Source: Streptomyces aureus
Lineage (GTDB): Bacteria; Actinomycetota; Actinomycetes; Streptomycetales; Streptomycetaceae
Reading direction: 5' to 3'
NCBI RefSeq assembly: GCF_000725495.1
Contig: NZ_JNZD01000013.1
Location: forward strand, 562,463 to 626,462
DNA length: 64,000 nt
The position numbers and the translations under genes were made by a program. Of the stretch, positions 34,001 through 43,982 are shown one piece after another. Each line of letters starts with the position of its first letter. Position 1 is the stretch's first letter. The notes beneath the pieces are model-generated. The model worked only from the letters and a program-made list of their open reading frames with translations. It searched no databases and was not told the DNA's origin.

Positions 34001-34377
34001 GCCGCCGGGGACGAGGTGACCTCACCGGCGTACGGGAAGAACGGGATGTCGCCGCTGCCGCCCGCGCATCCGGTTCCGGACATGTGGGTGAGGCTGAAGC
34101 CCCGGACGCGCGTGGCGTCGTACTGGTAACCGCCGGGCGCGGCGGTGCGGGTGGCGTCGCCGCGGGTGTTCTCCGGGCTCCAGGAGAGCATGCCGAAGGG
34201 CGTGACGGCGCCGGGGAAGACGTTGCCGCCGTTCCTGGTGCCGATGAGCGGGTCGACGTACGCGGTGGGGTCCTTGACGAGTTCCGGCGGCCCCGACACG
34301 GGCGCGGCGAGCGCGGGGACGGCGCCGGCGACCGTCAGGGCGACGGCCAGCAGTAACGATGACGGACGGAAACGCAT
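31099..34377 (-). CDS. Secreted GH92 alpha-mannosidase with C-terminal accessory domains
   Basis: The protein has 1092 aa. Signal MRFRPSSLLLAVALTVAGAV through ALAAPV. GH92 N-terminal sandwich: YVDPLIGTRNGGNVFPGAV and FSLTHMSGTGCAGGSGDIPF. Catalytic barrel: GTFSGWDVYRSQVQLL, NGDPSAPALAGIRAFGG and GNDDLGEMSSWYVFSALGMY with the catalytic acid. After about residue 750 come a NEW3-like beta domain (VDVPPGVSATPAEGTVSDGA) and an NPCBM-like terminal domain (YDGGGWSYSRQALADAGLTP). ATG at 34377 has GGAGGAGGGG 8 nt upstream; the frame open to 34566 is not coding. It shares an operator motif with the other GH92 gene. Confidence 0.93.
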   Translation of the reverse strand: MRFRPSSLLLAVALTVAGAVPALAAPVSGPPELVKDPTAYVDPLIGTRNGGNVFPGAVTPFGMLSWSPENTRGDATRTAAPGGYQYDATRVRGFSLTHMSGTGCAGGSGDIPFFPYAGEVTSSPAADTKDAVYAAGFAHTDETAEPGHYKLGLDSGVTADLTATPRTGSGRFTFPAGKPASMLIRTANSEVGSTDSTVRIDPATRTVSGSVTSGNFCGYLDPEGRRSYYTLYFTARFDRAFKTTGTWQDDRLNPGATEASGGTGGFEQGGRPLAGKGAGGYVEFEPGTDPVNVKVGISYVSQEGATANLDDENPPSRSFASVQRAAHRAWRERLGAIGVGGGTDGDRTTFYTALYHALLHPNVISDADRRYRGSDDKVHTVGRGHEAQYGTFSGWDVYRSQVQLLTLLDPDTGSDIAQSLLELARQNGGVWDRWLHGASGTHVMNGDPSAPALAGIRAFGGTGFDLRGALRSLVKAATVPTEADLSAAGKPVLSAGQRPSLDKYLDHHYMPSVSNAWGGAAETLEMSGADFAISQLARAAGEKKTAADFAVRSQWWQNNFNIAADRSGGYIANRKADGSWVTGFTPATGNGFVEGTAAQYTWMVQHDPAGLFAAMGGRAKALDRLDTFFHDADGGWAFSGSGGDKSELDNEPSVNVPYLYDYAGAPHKTQETVRAAMTRLWSTRPEGIPGNDDLGEMSSWYVFSALGMYPQVPSRAELVLASPLFPRIEIERPGGGDIEIHARGAAADSPYVQSLRVDGAVSGRPWLPASFVRDGGTLDYTLSATPNRSWGTDESAAPPSFRTGEQPYQIGVGPTAATLAPGTSTALDIRALALGGGAGPEVRFHVDVPPGVSATPAEGTVSDGAQRITLTAAEDAEQGFSDAKVTVTSGATSYTQPVALTVAAPGTLLAAYDNTGVSDDTGDHSEADYDGGGWSYSRQALADAGLTPGGRGTVDGLAFTWPKSPSGRPDNATSAGQTVELGTPASRLSFIGSAVNGNQKATATVTYTDGGTDVVDLSFTDWTVGGGGGTVQYGNETVAKAAYRNVAGADKDPVATYVFATRPFTAPEGRTVRSVKLPDNADLHVFTLAVSP

Positions 34378-34619
34378 GACGCGGCCCCTCCTCCTTCGGA
34401 CGGGTCGCGCACCAGGGGTCGCACAAGCCGCAGGGACAGTAACGTGCGCCACGGGTACCACGGAAGACCGCCCGCGGTGCCGGGGCGCGCCCCGCGCCCA
34501 CTCCGATGGAGCCGTGCGGCGCCGGCCGGGCGCGGGCACGCTCCGGTCCGGCCCGGCGACCTGCACGGGTACCGGCCGTCGGGGGGCGTGAACGGGCCGA
34601 GGTGGCCTTCAACGTTCTT

Positions 34620-34676
34620 GACATCGTTGTCCGTTGAGGCGATAGAGTTCCCCCAGACCGATCGACAACGTTGTCG
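34620..34676 (-). promoter_or_regulatory. Two operator copies flanking the promoter of GH92 gene 2
   Basis: CGACAACGTTGTCG (34663-34676) is a perfect 14-bp palindrome. GACATCGTTGTC (34620-34631) is a second copy with one changed base. Between them, on the minus strand, TTGTCG and TATCGC are spaced by about 18 nt and may be the -35 and -10, so a bound repressor could straddle the promoter. Confidence 0.65.
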
Positions 34677-34740
34677 CGCACGGCGGTCGCCACAAGCCGC
34701 ACCATCCCCGGGCAGGGCCTCCCCCGCCGCGTCCGGGCTC

Positions 34741-34778
34741 GCGGACCGGGCGGGTCCGAACCCACCCGCCCGGTCCGC
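34741..34778 (-). terminator. Terminator hairpin after the LPMO gene
   Basis: A perfect 15-bp stem (34741-34755 with 34764-34778) and an 8-nt loop, 15 nt past the LPMO stop. Confidence 0.9.
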
Positions 34779-34793
34779 CCCGAGCACCGCCCG

Positions 34794-35903
34794 TCAGCCG
34801 ACCCGGCAGGGAAGGGCCGTCGACGGGTCGTCACCCGAGCCCTGGACGACGTAGCCGAACGTGGTGCTGCCGCCCGGGCTCAGCGAGCCGTTCCAGTCGG
34901 CGTTGTGCACCATCACGTCCTGGCCGGTGTAGGTCGCGTTGCCGTTCCACAGACTGGCCACCGACTGCCCGCCGGGCAGCGTCCAGTCGACCATCCAGCC
35001 GAGCATGGGGACCGTGCCGGTGTTGGTGACCGTCACCTCGGACTGGTAGCCCCCGGGCCAGCTGTTGGTGGTGCGCCGGGTCGCCGAGCACGCTCCGGGC
35101 GGGGGCTCGGTCGGGTTGCCCGGGTCGTGGATGCCGGTCACCTCGCCGTGGCCGCCGTCGAAGACGACGTCCGAGCAGGAGTAGAACGTCTCCGCGCTGT
35201 CGGAGCGCTGCCAGACCATGTAGACGATGTGCCGACCGGTCTTGCCCGCCGGCAGCGCCCCGCTCCAGGAGTAGTTGGCCTCGACCGTGCCCGGGGTGCC
35301 GTTCAGCGGCGGGTGGTCGACGGTGAGGAACGGCGTGGCCTCCATCGCGTCCCAGGTGAGCGGTTCGGTCGGGTCGAAGCCGTCCTTGGTGATGTAGACG
35401 TAGAACCAACCGGGGTGCGCCGCCCAGGCGTTGTAGGCGAAGTCGACGGTCGCGCCCGCGGTGAGGTGGGTCAGCGGCCAGTCGGAGCGCGGCAGATCGA
35501 AGCCGGCGAAGTTGGGGTTGCCACCGCTGCACAGCGAGCCGTCGGGGACGAAGCCGCGGGTGCGCCCGGCACCGTCCGACCGCAGCACCGAGAACCAGTT
35601 GTAGAACGGCGTGGTCCCGCCGGCCTGCTGGGCCGCCTTGCAGGCCGGGTTCACCGGTTTGATCTCACCGGTGTCGGTCAGCGCGTCCTGCCAGCACAGG
35701 AACGTACGGCTGGCGGGCTTCATGGGCGTGCCGTGCGCCTGGGCCCGGCCGCCGGCCGCGACGATCAGGGCGAGGGCCGGCAGCACGGCCAGCAGGGCGA
35801 TCAGGACGAGGAGGGGGGAGGGACGGCGGCCGGGGAGCGGGGGCCGTAATCGAGAGCGCGGCGGCCGTCCTCCCGCCGCCGGCCACGATGTTGTTACGTG
35901 CAT
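34794..35903 (-). CDS. Secreted lytic polysaccharide monooxygenase (AA10) with CBM2
   Basis: Copper enzyme that oxidatively cleaves crystalline cellulose or chitin. The protein has 369 aa. A long signal with an RR-containing head ends at AQA, exposing His57 (HGTPMKP) as the mature N-terminus. With His163 (NAWAAHPGWFYVYI) this forms the copper histidine brace. The AA10 domain ends near residue 255; a Pro-rich linker leads to a C-terminal CBM2 with conserved Trp (TNSWPGGYQSEVTVTNTG). HGTPMKP and CBM2 resemble cellulose-active CelS2-type enzymes. ATG at 35903 has AAGGG 6-7 nt upstream. An exact CebR-type box lies 73 nt upstream of the ATG, which also points to cellulose. Confidence 0.93.
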   Translation of the reverse strand: MHVTTSWPAAGGRPPRSRLRPPLPGRRPSPLLVLIALLAVLPALALIVAAGGRAQAHGTPMKPASRTFLCWQDALTDTGEIKPVNPACKAAQQAGGTTPFYNWFSVLRSDGAGRTRGFVPDGSLCSGGNPNFAGFDLPRSDWPLTHLTAGATVDFAYNAWAAHPGWFYVYITKDGFDPTEPLTWDAMEATPFLTVDHPPLNGTPGTVEANYSWSGALPAGKTGRHIVYMVWQRSDSAETFYSCSDVVFDGGHGEVTGIHDPGNPTEPPPGACSATRRTTNSWPGGYQSEVTVTNTGTVPMLGWMVDWTLPGGQSVASLWNGNATYTGQDVMVHNADWNGSLSPGGSTTFGYVVQGSGDDPSTALPCRVG

Positions 35904-35940
35904 GACAATCCCTTCGTGGGGTGTACGGGATCGGGCGAGG

Positions 35941-35990
35941 CGGGAGCGGCTCCCGGGCGGGTTCCGGTCCACCGGATGGGAGCGCTCCCA
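35941..35990 (-). promoter_or_regulatory. CebR-type operator (35977-35990) plus imperfect second copy
   Basis: TGGGAGCGCTCCCA at 35977-35990 is a perfect 14-bp palindrome identical to the CebR box as I recall it, the cello-oligosaccharide-responsive LacI repressor site of Streptomyces. A second copy, CGGGAGCGGCTCCCG at 35941-35955, has the same half sites with one extra central base. Both lie just upstream of the LPMO start. Confidence 0.85.
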
Positions 35991-36103
35991 CCTCACTCGG
36001 AAAGTAGCGCGCTCAAGAACCCCTGTAAACGCCCGGCGCACCGGGCACGCCCATCGGACGCCGCCCGGAAGGGAGTTCGCCCCCACGCGATGCCCCGTAC
36101 AGG

Positions 36104-36144
36104 CCGAGGGCCGCACCCCCGTGGTTCGGGAATGCGGCCCTCGG
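36104..36144 (-). terminator. Terminator hairpin after aconitase
   Basis: CCGAGGGCCGCA (36104-36115) pairs with TGCGGCCCTCGG (36133-36144), a 12-bp stem with a 17-nt loop, 42 nt past the aconitase stop. Confidence 0.75.
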
Positions 36145-36186
36145 GCTCCTTTCGGAGCGGGTCCTACACCTGCTTCACCGGATCGC

Positions 36187-39051
<2,865 letters not shown>

Positions 39052-39288
39052 CTAGTGCATGGGGGCGGAGAGGTCATGTCCGCACGCCCGCATGTCCGGG
39101 CCGTTCCCCTTGTCCCATTAAATGGACAATGCCCGCATCATCCGGCATCACCCCGGCGCGGGGCCGCATCCGCGCCCCGCACGCACGGAACTTGACGCCC
39201 CGAAGCCCGGAGCAGGCACACCGCGGCGGTTCGGGGGTACCCGGTTCCCGCCGGGAAGGTCCCGGCGGAGACGACACCGGGGGGCACC

Positions 39289-39486
39289 ATGCCGCTCACC
39301 TTCCGCAAGAGCTTCCGCATCTTTCCCGGGGTGCGGCTCAACATCAACCGCAAGTCGTGGTCGATCACCACGGGCGGCGGACACCACGGGCCGCGGTACA
39401 CGCACAGCAGCACCGGGCGCAGGACGACGTCGATGGATCTGCCGGGCCCGTTCGGCTGGCGCAAGACCACCCGCAAGGCGAAGTGA
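39289..39486 (+). CDS. DUF4236 small basic protein (65 aa)
   Basis: MPLTFRKSFRIFPGVRLNIN and the GRRTTSMDLPGPFGW segment are typical of DUF4236, a short beta-rich domain of unknown function found alone or at the head of longer proteins. Here it stands alone. The ATG follows GGGGGG by 4 nt. It lies between divergent aconitase and the HTH-MurA gene, 229 nt before the latter, so it is probably transcribed alone. Basic and probably cytosolic; no function can be given. Confidence 0.75.
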   Translation: MPLTFRKSFRIFPGVRLNINRKSWSITTGGGHHGPRYTHSSTGRRTTSMDLPGPFGWRKTTRKAK

Positions 39487-39703
39487 CCCAAGGTCGGACA
39501 AACCGGCCCAGTCGGATGAACCGTCACGGAAGCACCCCTTGACGGCAATCGCGGCGGCGGCGCGCTCGGGCGGAGCCCTCCGCCGCCCCGCGGGCGCCGC
39601 CGCCGGACCGGTGCGGGGCGCCCGAACTGCCCCTCGAACACCGCCTGGTGACCCACGCCACCCGGAAGGCGGCGCTCCATTTTTCTTTATCTCACATCCG
39701 ATA

Positions 39704-39709
39704 TACGGT
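39704..39709 (+). promoter_or_regulatory. Candidate -10 of a leaderless HTH-MurA message
   Basis: TACGGT ends 6 nt before the ATG at 39716 in an AT-rich island, and no ribosome binding site is present. Transcription would begin at or next to the start codon. Confidence 0.45.
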
Positions 39710-39715
39710 CGCGCC

Positions 39716-41245
39716 ATGGCAGACGACTACCTCGTACGTATCGGCAAGCTCATCCGTGACGCCCGGCAACACCGGGGCTGGACACAGTCGCAGCTCGCCG
39801 AGGCGCTCGGCACCAGTCAGAGCGCCGTCAACCGCATCGAGCGCGGCAACCAGAACATCAGCCTTGAGATGATCGCCCGAATCGGTGAGGCGCTCGACAG
39901 CGAGATCGTCTCGCTCGGATATGCGGGTCCGATGCACCTGCGGGTGGTCGGCGGGCGTCGTCTGTCCGGCTCGATCGACGTCAAGACCAGCAAGAACGCC
40001 TGTGTCGCGCTGCTGTGCGCCACGCTCCTGAACAAGGGGCGCACGGTCCTGCGCCGGGTCGCCCGGATCGAGGAGGTCTACCGCCTGCTGGAGGTCCTCA
40101 ACTCGATCGGCGTCCGCACCCGCTGGATCAACGACGGCGTCGACCTCGAGATCGTGCAGCCGAGCGAGCTGGACATGGAGTCCATCGACGCCGAGGCCGC
40201 CATCCGCACGCGGTCCATCATCATGTTCCTCGGCCCGCTGCTGCACCGCCTGGAGGCCTTCAAGCTGCCCTACGCGGGCGGTTGCGACCTCGGCACCCGC
40301 ACCATCGAGCCGCACATGATCGCGCTGCGCCGCTTCGGCCTGGACATCGCGGCGACCGAGGGGCTCTACCACGCCCGGGTCGACCGCACCATCACGCCCG
40401 GCCGGCCGATCGTGCTGACCGAGCGCGGGGACACGGTCACCGAGAACGCGCTGCTCGCCGCCGCCCGCCACGACGGCGTCACGGTCATCCGCAACGCCTC
40501 CTCCAACTACATGGTCCAGGACCTGTGCTTCTTCCTGGAGGCCCTGGGCGTACGGGTGGAGGGCATCGGCACCACGACGCTCACCGTGCACGGTGTGCCG
40601 AACATCGACGTCGACGTCGACTACTCCCCCTCCGAGGACCCGGTCGAGGCGATGAGCCTGCTCGCCGCCGCCGTGGTCACCGAGTCGGAGCTGACGGTCC
40701 GCCGGGTGCCGATCGAGTTCCTGGAGATCGAGCTCGCGGTCCTGGAGGAGATGGGCCTCGATCACGACCGCACACCCGAGTACTTCGCGGACAACGGGCG
40801 GACGCGGCTGATCGACCTGACGGTGCGGCCCTCCAAGCTGGAGGCGCCCATCGACAAGATCCACCCGATGCCGTTCCCGGGTCTGAACATCGACAACGTC
40901 CCGTTCTTCGCGGCCATCGCGGCCACCGCGCAGGGCCAGACGCTGATCCACGACTGGGTCTACGACAACCGGGCCATCTATCTGACGGACCTCAACCGCC
41001 TCGGCGGCCGGCTCCAGCTGCTCGACCCGCACCGGGTGCTGGTCGAGGGCCCGACCCGCTGGCGTGCCGCCGAGATGATGTGCCCGCCCGCGCTGCGCCC
41101 CGCCGTGGTCGTCCTGCTCGCGATGATGGCGGCCGAGGGCACCTCGGTGCTCCGCAACGTGTACGTCATCAACCGCGGTTACGAGGACCTCGCCGAGCGT
41201 CTGAACTCGATCGGCGCGCAGATCGAGATCTTCCGGGACATCTGA
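39716..41245 (+). CDS. XRE-type HTH fused to a MurA-like UDP-GlcNAc enolpyruvyltransferase
   Basis: The protein has 509 aa. Residues 5-65 are an XRE helix-turn-helix (RDARQHRGWTQSQLAEALGT and SQSAVNRIERGNQNIS). From about 75 the chain is a full EPSP-synthase fold of the MurA family: KTSKNACVALLCATLL with the Lys-Asn pair (93-94), AGGCDLGTRTIEPH with the fosfomycin-target Cys190, NIDNVPFFAAIAATAQGQT with the catalytic Asp, and INRGYEDLAERLNSIGA near the end. So the enzyme site looks intact. MurA makes UDP-GlcNAc-enolpyruvate for peptidoglycan; a DNA-binding head is unusual and suggests an enzyme-regulator or a sensor of UDP-GlcNAc. The second, housekeeping murA of streptomycetes lies elsewhere. 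Confidence 0.88.
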   Translation: MADDYLVRIGKLIRDARQHRGWTQSQLAEALGTSQSAVNRIERGNQNISLEMIARIGEALDSEIVSLGYAGPMHLRVVGGRRLSGSIDVKTSKNACVALLCATLLNKGRTVLRRVARIEEVYRLLEVLNSIGVRTRWINDGVDLEIVQPSELDMESIDAEAAIRTRSIIMFLGPLLHRLEAFKLPYAGGCDLGTRTIEPHMIALRRFGLDIAATEGLYHARVDRTITPGRPIVLTERGDTVTENALLAAARHDGVTVIRNASSNYMVQDLCFFLEALGVRVEGIGTTTLTVHGVPNIDVDVDYSPSEDPVEAMSLLAAAVVTESELTVRRVPIEFLEIELAVLEEMGLDHDRTPEYFADNGRTRLIDLTVRPSKLEAPIDKIHPMPFPGLNIDNVPFFAAIAATAQGQTLIHDWVYDNRAIYLTDLNRLGGRLQLLDPHRVLVEGPTRWRAAEMMCPPALRPAVVVLLAMMAAEGTSVLRNVYVINRGYEDLAERLNSIGAQIEIFRDI

Positions 41246-41254
41246 CCGCCCGTC

Positions 41255-41281
41255 GCGGCCCGGACCTCGTGTCCGGGCCGC
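41255..41281 (+). terminator. Terminator hairpin after the HTH-MurA gene
   Basis: GCGGCCCGGAC (41255-41265) pairs with GTCCGGGCCGC (41271-41281) around a 5-nt loop, 9 nt after the stop. Confidence 0.85.
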
Positions 41282-41287
41282 CTCCGT

Positions 41288-41331
41288 CCGCGCCCCGCAG
41301 GACCGCCCGCAAGCGGTCCGGCGGGGCGCGG
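41288..41331 (-). terminator. Terminator hairpin downstream of narK
   Basis: CCGCGCCCCGC (41288-41298) pairs with GCGGGGCGCGG (41321-41331); the interior adds a GGACCGC/GCGGTCC stem. It lies 97 nt beyond the narK stop. Confidence 0.75.
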
Positions 41332-41428
41332 TGGTGTCTCCGGGAGCTCCGGCGCACACCGGGCGGGCCGGGTGCGGCGAGTGGGCGTGCAGGGCGTCGC
41401 CGGGCGGACGGAAATTGTCGGACAGGCC

Positions 41429-42646
41429 CTAGCCGACGGGCCGCGGGGTGCGGGGGCGGTCCGCGTCGCGCATGCGGCCGTAGGCGTAGACGCAGCCGGC
41501 CAGGGCGAGGTCGGAGAGCAGCATGAAGCCGATGGCGTAGGAGCTCTTGGCGCTGTAGACGGCACCCATGACCAGGGGCGGGACGAAGCCGCCGAGGCCG
41601 CCGGTGGCGCCGACGATCCCGGTGACGCTGCCGACCTGCGGCGGCGGGGTGACCCGCGCGACCATCGCGAACACGCTGCCGCTGGTGGTGCCGAGGCCGG
41701 CCGCCATCACGAGGAGGAAGACCGTGCCGCCCGGGACCAGGCCGGGTTCGAACGCCTGGCACACCGCCATGGCCCCCACGACGCCGAGGGCCCAGGAGGT
41801 GACGACGGCCGGGTGGACACGGTCGGAGAGCCAGCCGCCGATCGGGCGGAAGATCACCGTGACGAGCGCGAAGCCGGCCGCCCGTGTACCGGCGTCGGTG
41901 GGCGTCAGTCCGTACCAGGTCTTGAGGTACGTGGGCAGGTAGACGCCGAACGCGACGATGCCGCCGAACCCGATCGCGTACAGGGCCGCGAGCTCCCAGG
42001 TGACGCGCAGCCGCCCGGCGTCGGCGAGCCGCTTCCCCAGCGAGGTGGTGGGGACCACCCGGTCGGGACGGTCGGTGAGCAGGGCGTACTCCACGACGGC
42101 CATGACGGCCAGGGCGACGGCCAGCACCAGGAACGGCAGGTTCTCGCCGTGCTTGTAGATGCGCGGGGTGAAGTAGCCGGACAGGGCCACCCCGCCCATG
42201 CCCGCGCCGAAGACGCCGACCGCGAAGCCGCGACGCGCGGGCGGGAACCAGGAGTTGACCAGGGGGACGCCGATCGCGAAGGTCGTGCCGCCCAGGCCGA
42301 GGAAGAATCCGACGACGAGAAGGCCCCCGTAGGAGTCCTTCACGACGGTCAGCAGCAGGACCGGCACGATGGTCAGCGCGGTGACGAGCGGGAACATGAT
42401 CTTCGCGCCGAAGCGGTCGGTGAGCGCGCCGACGGGCACCCGGCCGAGCGAGCCCACGAGCACGGGGACGGCGACCATCAGCGACTGCTGGAAGGAACTC
42501 AGCGAGAGCTTCTCGCCCAGGGGGGTGGCGATCGGCGCGATGAGGTTCCACGCCCAGAAGGTGATGGCGAAGCCGATCGTGGCGACCACCAGGTTGCGGT
42601 AGGCGGCGCCGGGCACGGCCGGGGTCCGGTCACTGTCCGCGGTCAC
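41429..42646 (-). CDS. narK: Nitrate/nitrite MFS transporter
   Basis: Moves nitrate in and/or nitrite out across the cytoplasmic membrane. The protein has 405 aa with 12 helices. The nitrate-nitrite porter features are present: FWAWNLIAPIATPLGEKLSL, GRVPVGALTDRFGAK, the signature GFFLGLGGTTFAIGVPLVNSWFP, and GIVGATGGLGGFVPPLVMG. GTG at 42646 overlaps the narI stop as GTGA and has GGAG about 8 nt upstream; an ATG at 42661 is less likely. It is the last gene of narGHJIK. Confidence 0.92.
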   Translation of the reverse strand: MTADSDRTPAVPGAAYRNLVVATIGFAITFWAWNLIAPIATPLGEKLSLSSFQQSLMVAVPVLVGSLGRVPVGALTDRFGAKIMFPLVTALTIVPVLLLTVVKDSYGGLLVVGFFLGLGGTTFAIGVPLVNSWFPPARRGFAVGVFGAGMGGVALSGYFTPRIYKHGENLPFLVLAVALAVMAVVEYALLTDRPDRVVPTTSLGKRLADAGRLRVTWELAALYAIGFGGIVAFGVYLPTYLKTWYGLTPTDAGTRAAGFALVTVIFRPIGGWLSDRVHPAVVTSWALGVVGAMAVCQAFEPGLVPGGTVFLLVMAAGLGTTSGSVFAMVARVTPPPQVGSVTGIVGATGGLGGFVPPLVMGAVYSAKSSYAIGFMLLSDLALAGCVYAYGRMRDADRPRTPRPVG

Positions 42647-43371
42647 GGCACGCGCTCCCATCCGGGCCGCTCGGAGCGGGTGCCGAGCTGACCGCGCTCA
42701 CGGCTGCGGTACACGATGTAGGGGCGGAAGAGGTACTGCACGGGGGCGCTGAACATGTGGATCAGCCGGGTGTAGGGGACGAGGGCGATGAGCAGGAACC
42801 CGATGACGATGTGGATCCGGTAGGCGGTCGGTACGCCGTGCATCCGCGCGTAGTCGGGTGTGAGGGTGAAGACGCTGCGCAGCCAGGGGGCGATGGTGCC
42901 GCGGTAGTCGTAGCCGTGGCCGCCCGCGTGCGTGAGCTTGGCCGTCATGCCCGTCAGGATCGCGGCGAGCAGGACGACGTACATGAGCTTGTCGTTGCGG
43001 GTGGTGGCGAGGAAGACCGGCCCGTTGGTGCGGCGGCGGTAGATCAGCAGCGCGATGCCGGCGACGGTGGCGAGGCCCGCGAGCGTGCCGGTGGTCAGGG
43101 AGAGGTAGTGGTACGCGGTCTCGCTCACCCCGAGCGCGCTGGTCCAGGAGTCGGGGACGAACAGTCCGACGAGGTGGCCGGCGAGGACGAAGAGGATGCC
43201 GTAGTGGAAGAGCGGGGACGCGATCCGCAGCAGCCTGGACTCGTAGAGCTGCGAGGAGCGGGTCGTCCAGCCGAACTTGTCGTAGCGGTAGCGCCAGACG
43301 ATCCCGCCGACGAGCAGGACGATCGTGACGTACGGCATGGCCGTCCACAGGAGGCTGTCGGCGATGCTCAT
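42643..43371 (-). CDS. narI: Respiratory nitrate reductase gamma subunit (cytochrome b)
   Basis: Membrane anchor that oxidises menaquinol and passes electrons to NarH. The protein has 242 aa and five helices. The four haem b ligands are visible: FHYGILFVLAGHLVG supplies the first His pair, and RIHIVIGFLLIALVPYTRLIH the second. ATG at 43371 overlaps the narJ stop as ATGA. The frame stays open upstream to 43743 but that part is a shadow of narJ. Confidence 0.95.
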   Translation of the reverse strand: MSIADSLLWTAMPYVTIVLLVGGIVWRYRYDKFGWTTRSSQLYESRLLRIASPLFHYGILFVLAGHLVGLFVPDSWTSALGVSETAYHYLSLTTGTLAGLATVAGIALLIYRRRTNGPVFLATTRNDKLMYVVLLAAILTGMTAKLTHAGGHGYDYRGTIAPWLRSVFTLTPDYARMHGVPTAYRIHIVIGFLLIALVPYTRLIHMFSAPVQYLFRPYIVYRSRERGQLGTRSERPGWERVP

Positions 43372-43982
43372 CGGGGGACGACCTCCAGGAGCGGGGTGCC
43401 GAAGGGGGCGAGCCCGACCTCCTCGCGCGGCGGTCCGCTCCGGGCCATGGCCTGGGCGGCGGCGCGGTCGCGCGGGGAGGCGCCGGGCAGGGTGGCGACG
43501 AGGGCCTGGAGGACTCCGGCCCAGGGCGAGTCGGCCTCGGTGAGGGCGAAGCGCAGCAGTTCCAGGGCCGGGCGGTGCTCGCGCAGCAGGTCGTCGGTTC
43601 CGGCGAGGGCGGAGAACTCGCAGACGGCGGGCAGGAAGTCGGGGAGTTCCCCGGTGTCCGCGTACTCCCATCCGTGGTCGCGGTAGACCTCCTTGAGGCG
43701 TACGAGGGACGCGCCGCGGCGGCGGGTGTCGCCGTCGGTCCACCAGGTGAGGTGGAGGCAGCGGCGCCCGGAGAAGTCGAAGGTGCGGACGTAGTCCTGG
43801 CGGAGCGTGTCGGGGGCTGCGGCGTCCGCGTGGTCGAGGAAGGCGCGCAACTCCGCCCGGCCTGGACCGGGTTGCTCGTCGAGGGCCGCGCGCAGGACGC
43901 CGAGGCCCGCGTGGAACTCGTCGTCGGGGTAGGCCAGGCAGCGGGCGACCGCCGCGTGGACGACGGCGTGCGGGGCGGTCAT
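43368..43982 (-). CDS. narJ: Nitrate reductase molybdenum-cofactor assembly chaperone
   Basis: Dedicated chaperone needed to insert the molybdenum cofactor into NarG before membrane attachment. The protein has 204 aa and is mainly helical. The TorD/NarJ family shows in VARCLAYPDDEF, DYVRTFDFSGRRCLHLTWW and LPDFLPAVCEFSAL. ATG at 43982 overlaps the narH stop as ATGA, with GAGGAG 5-6 nt upstream. Confidence 0.94.
   Translation of the reverse strand: MTAPHAVVHAAVARCLAYPDDEFHAGLGVLRAALDEQPGPGRAELRAFLDHADAAAPDTLRQDYVRTFDFSGRRCLHLTWWTDGDTRRRGASLVRLKEVYRDHGWEYADTGELPDFLPAVCEFSALAGTDDLLREHRPALELLRFALTEADSPWAGVLQALVATLPGASPRDRAAAQAMARSGPPREEVGLAPFGTPLLEVVPR

Larger units (their letters stand above)
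34378..34793. other. Intergenic region between GH92 gene 2 and the LPMO gene
   Basis: The 416-nt gap holds the two operator copies and promoter of the GH92 gene (34620-34676) and the LPMO terminator (34741-34778). Nothing else is recognised. Confidence 0.65.

Noticed and set aside
39122..39715. N-terminal extension of the HTH-MurA protein up to 39122
   Set aside because: The added 198 residues are low-complexity, overlap the DUF4236 gene in another frame, and lack a start site; a -10 hexamer lies directly before the ATG at 39716.
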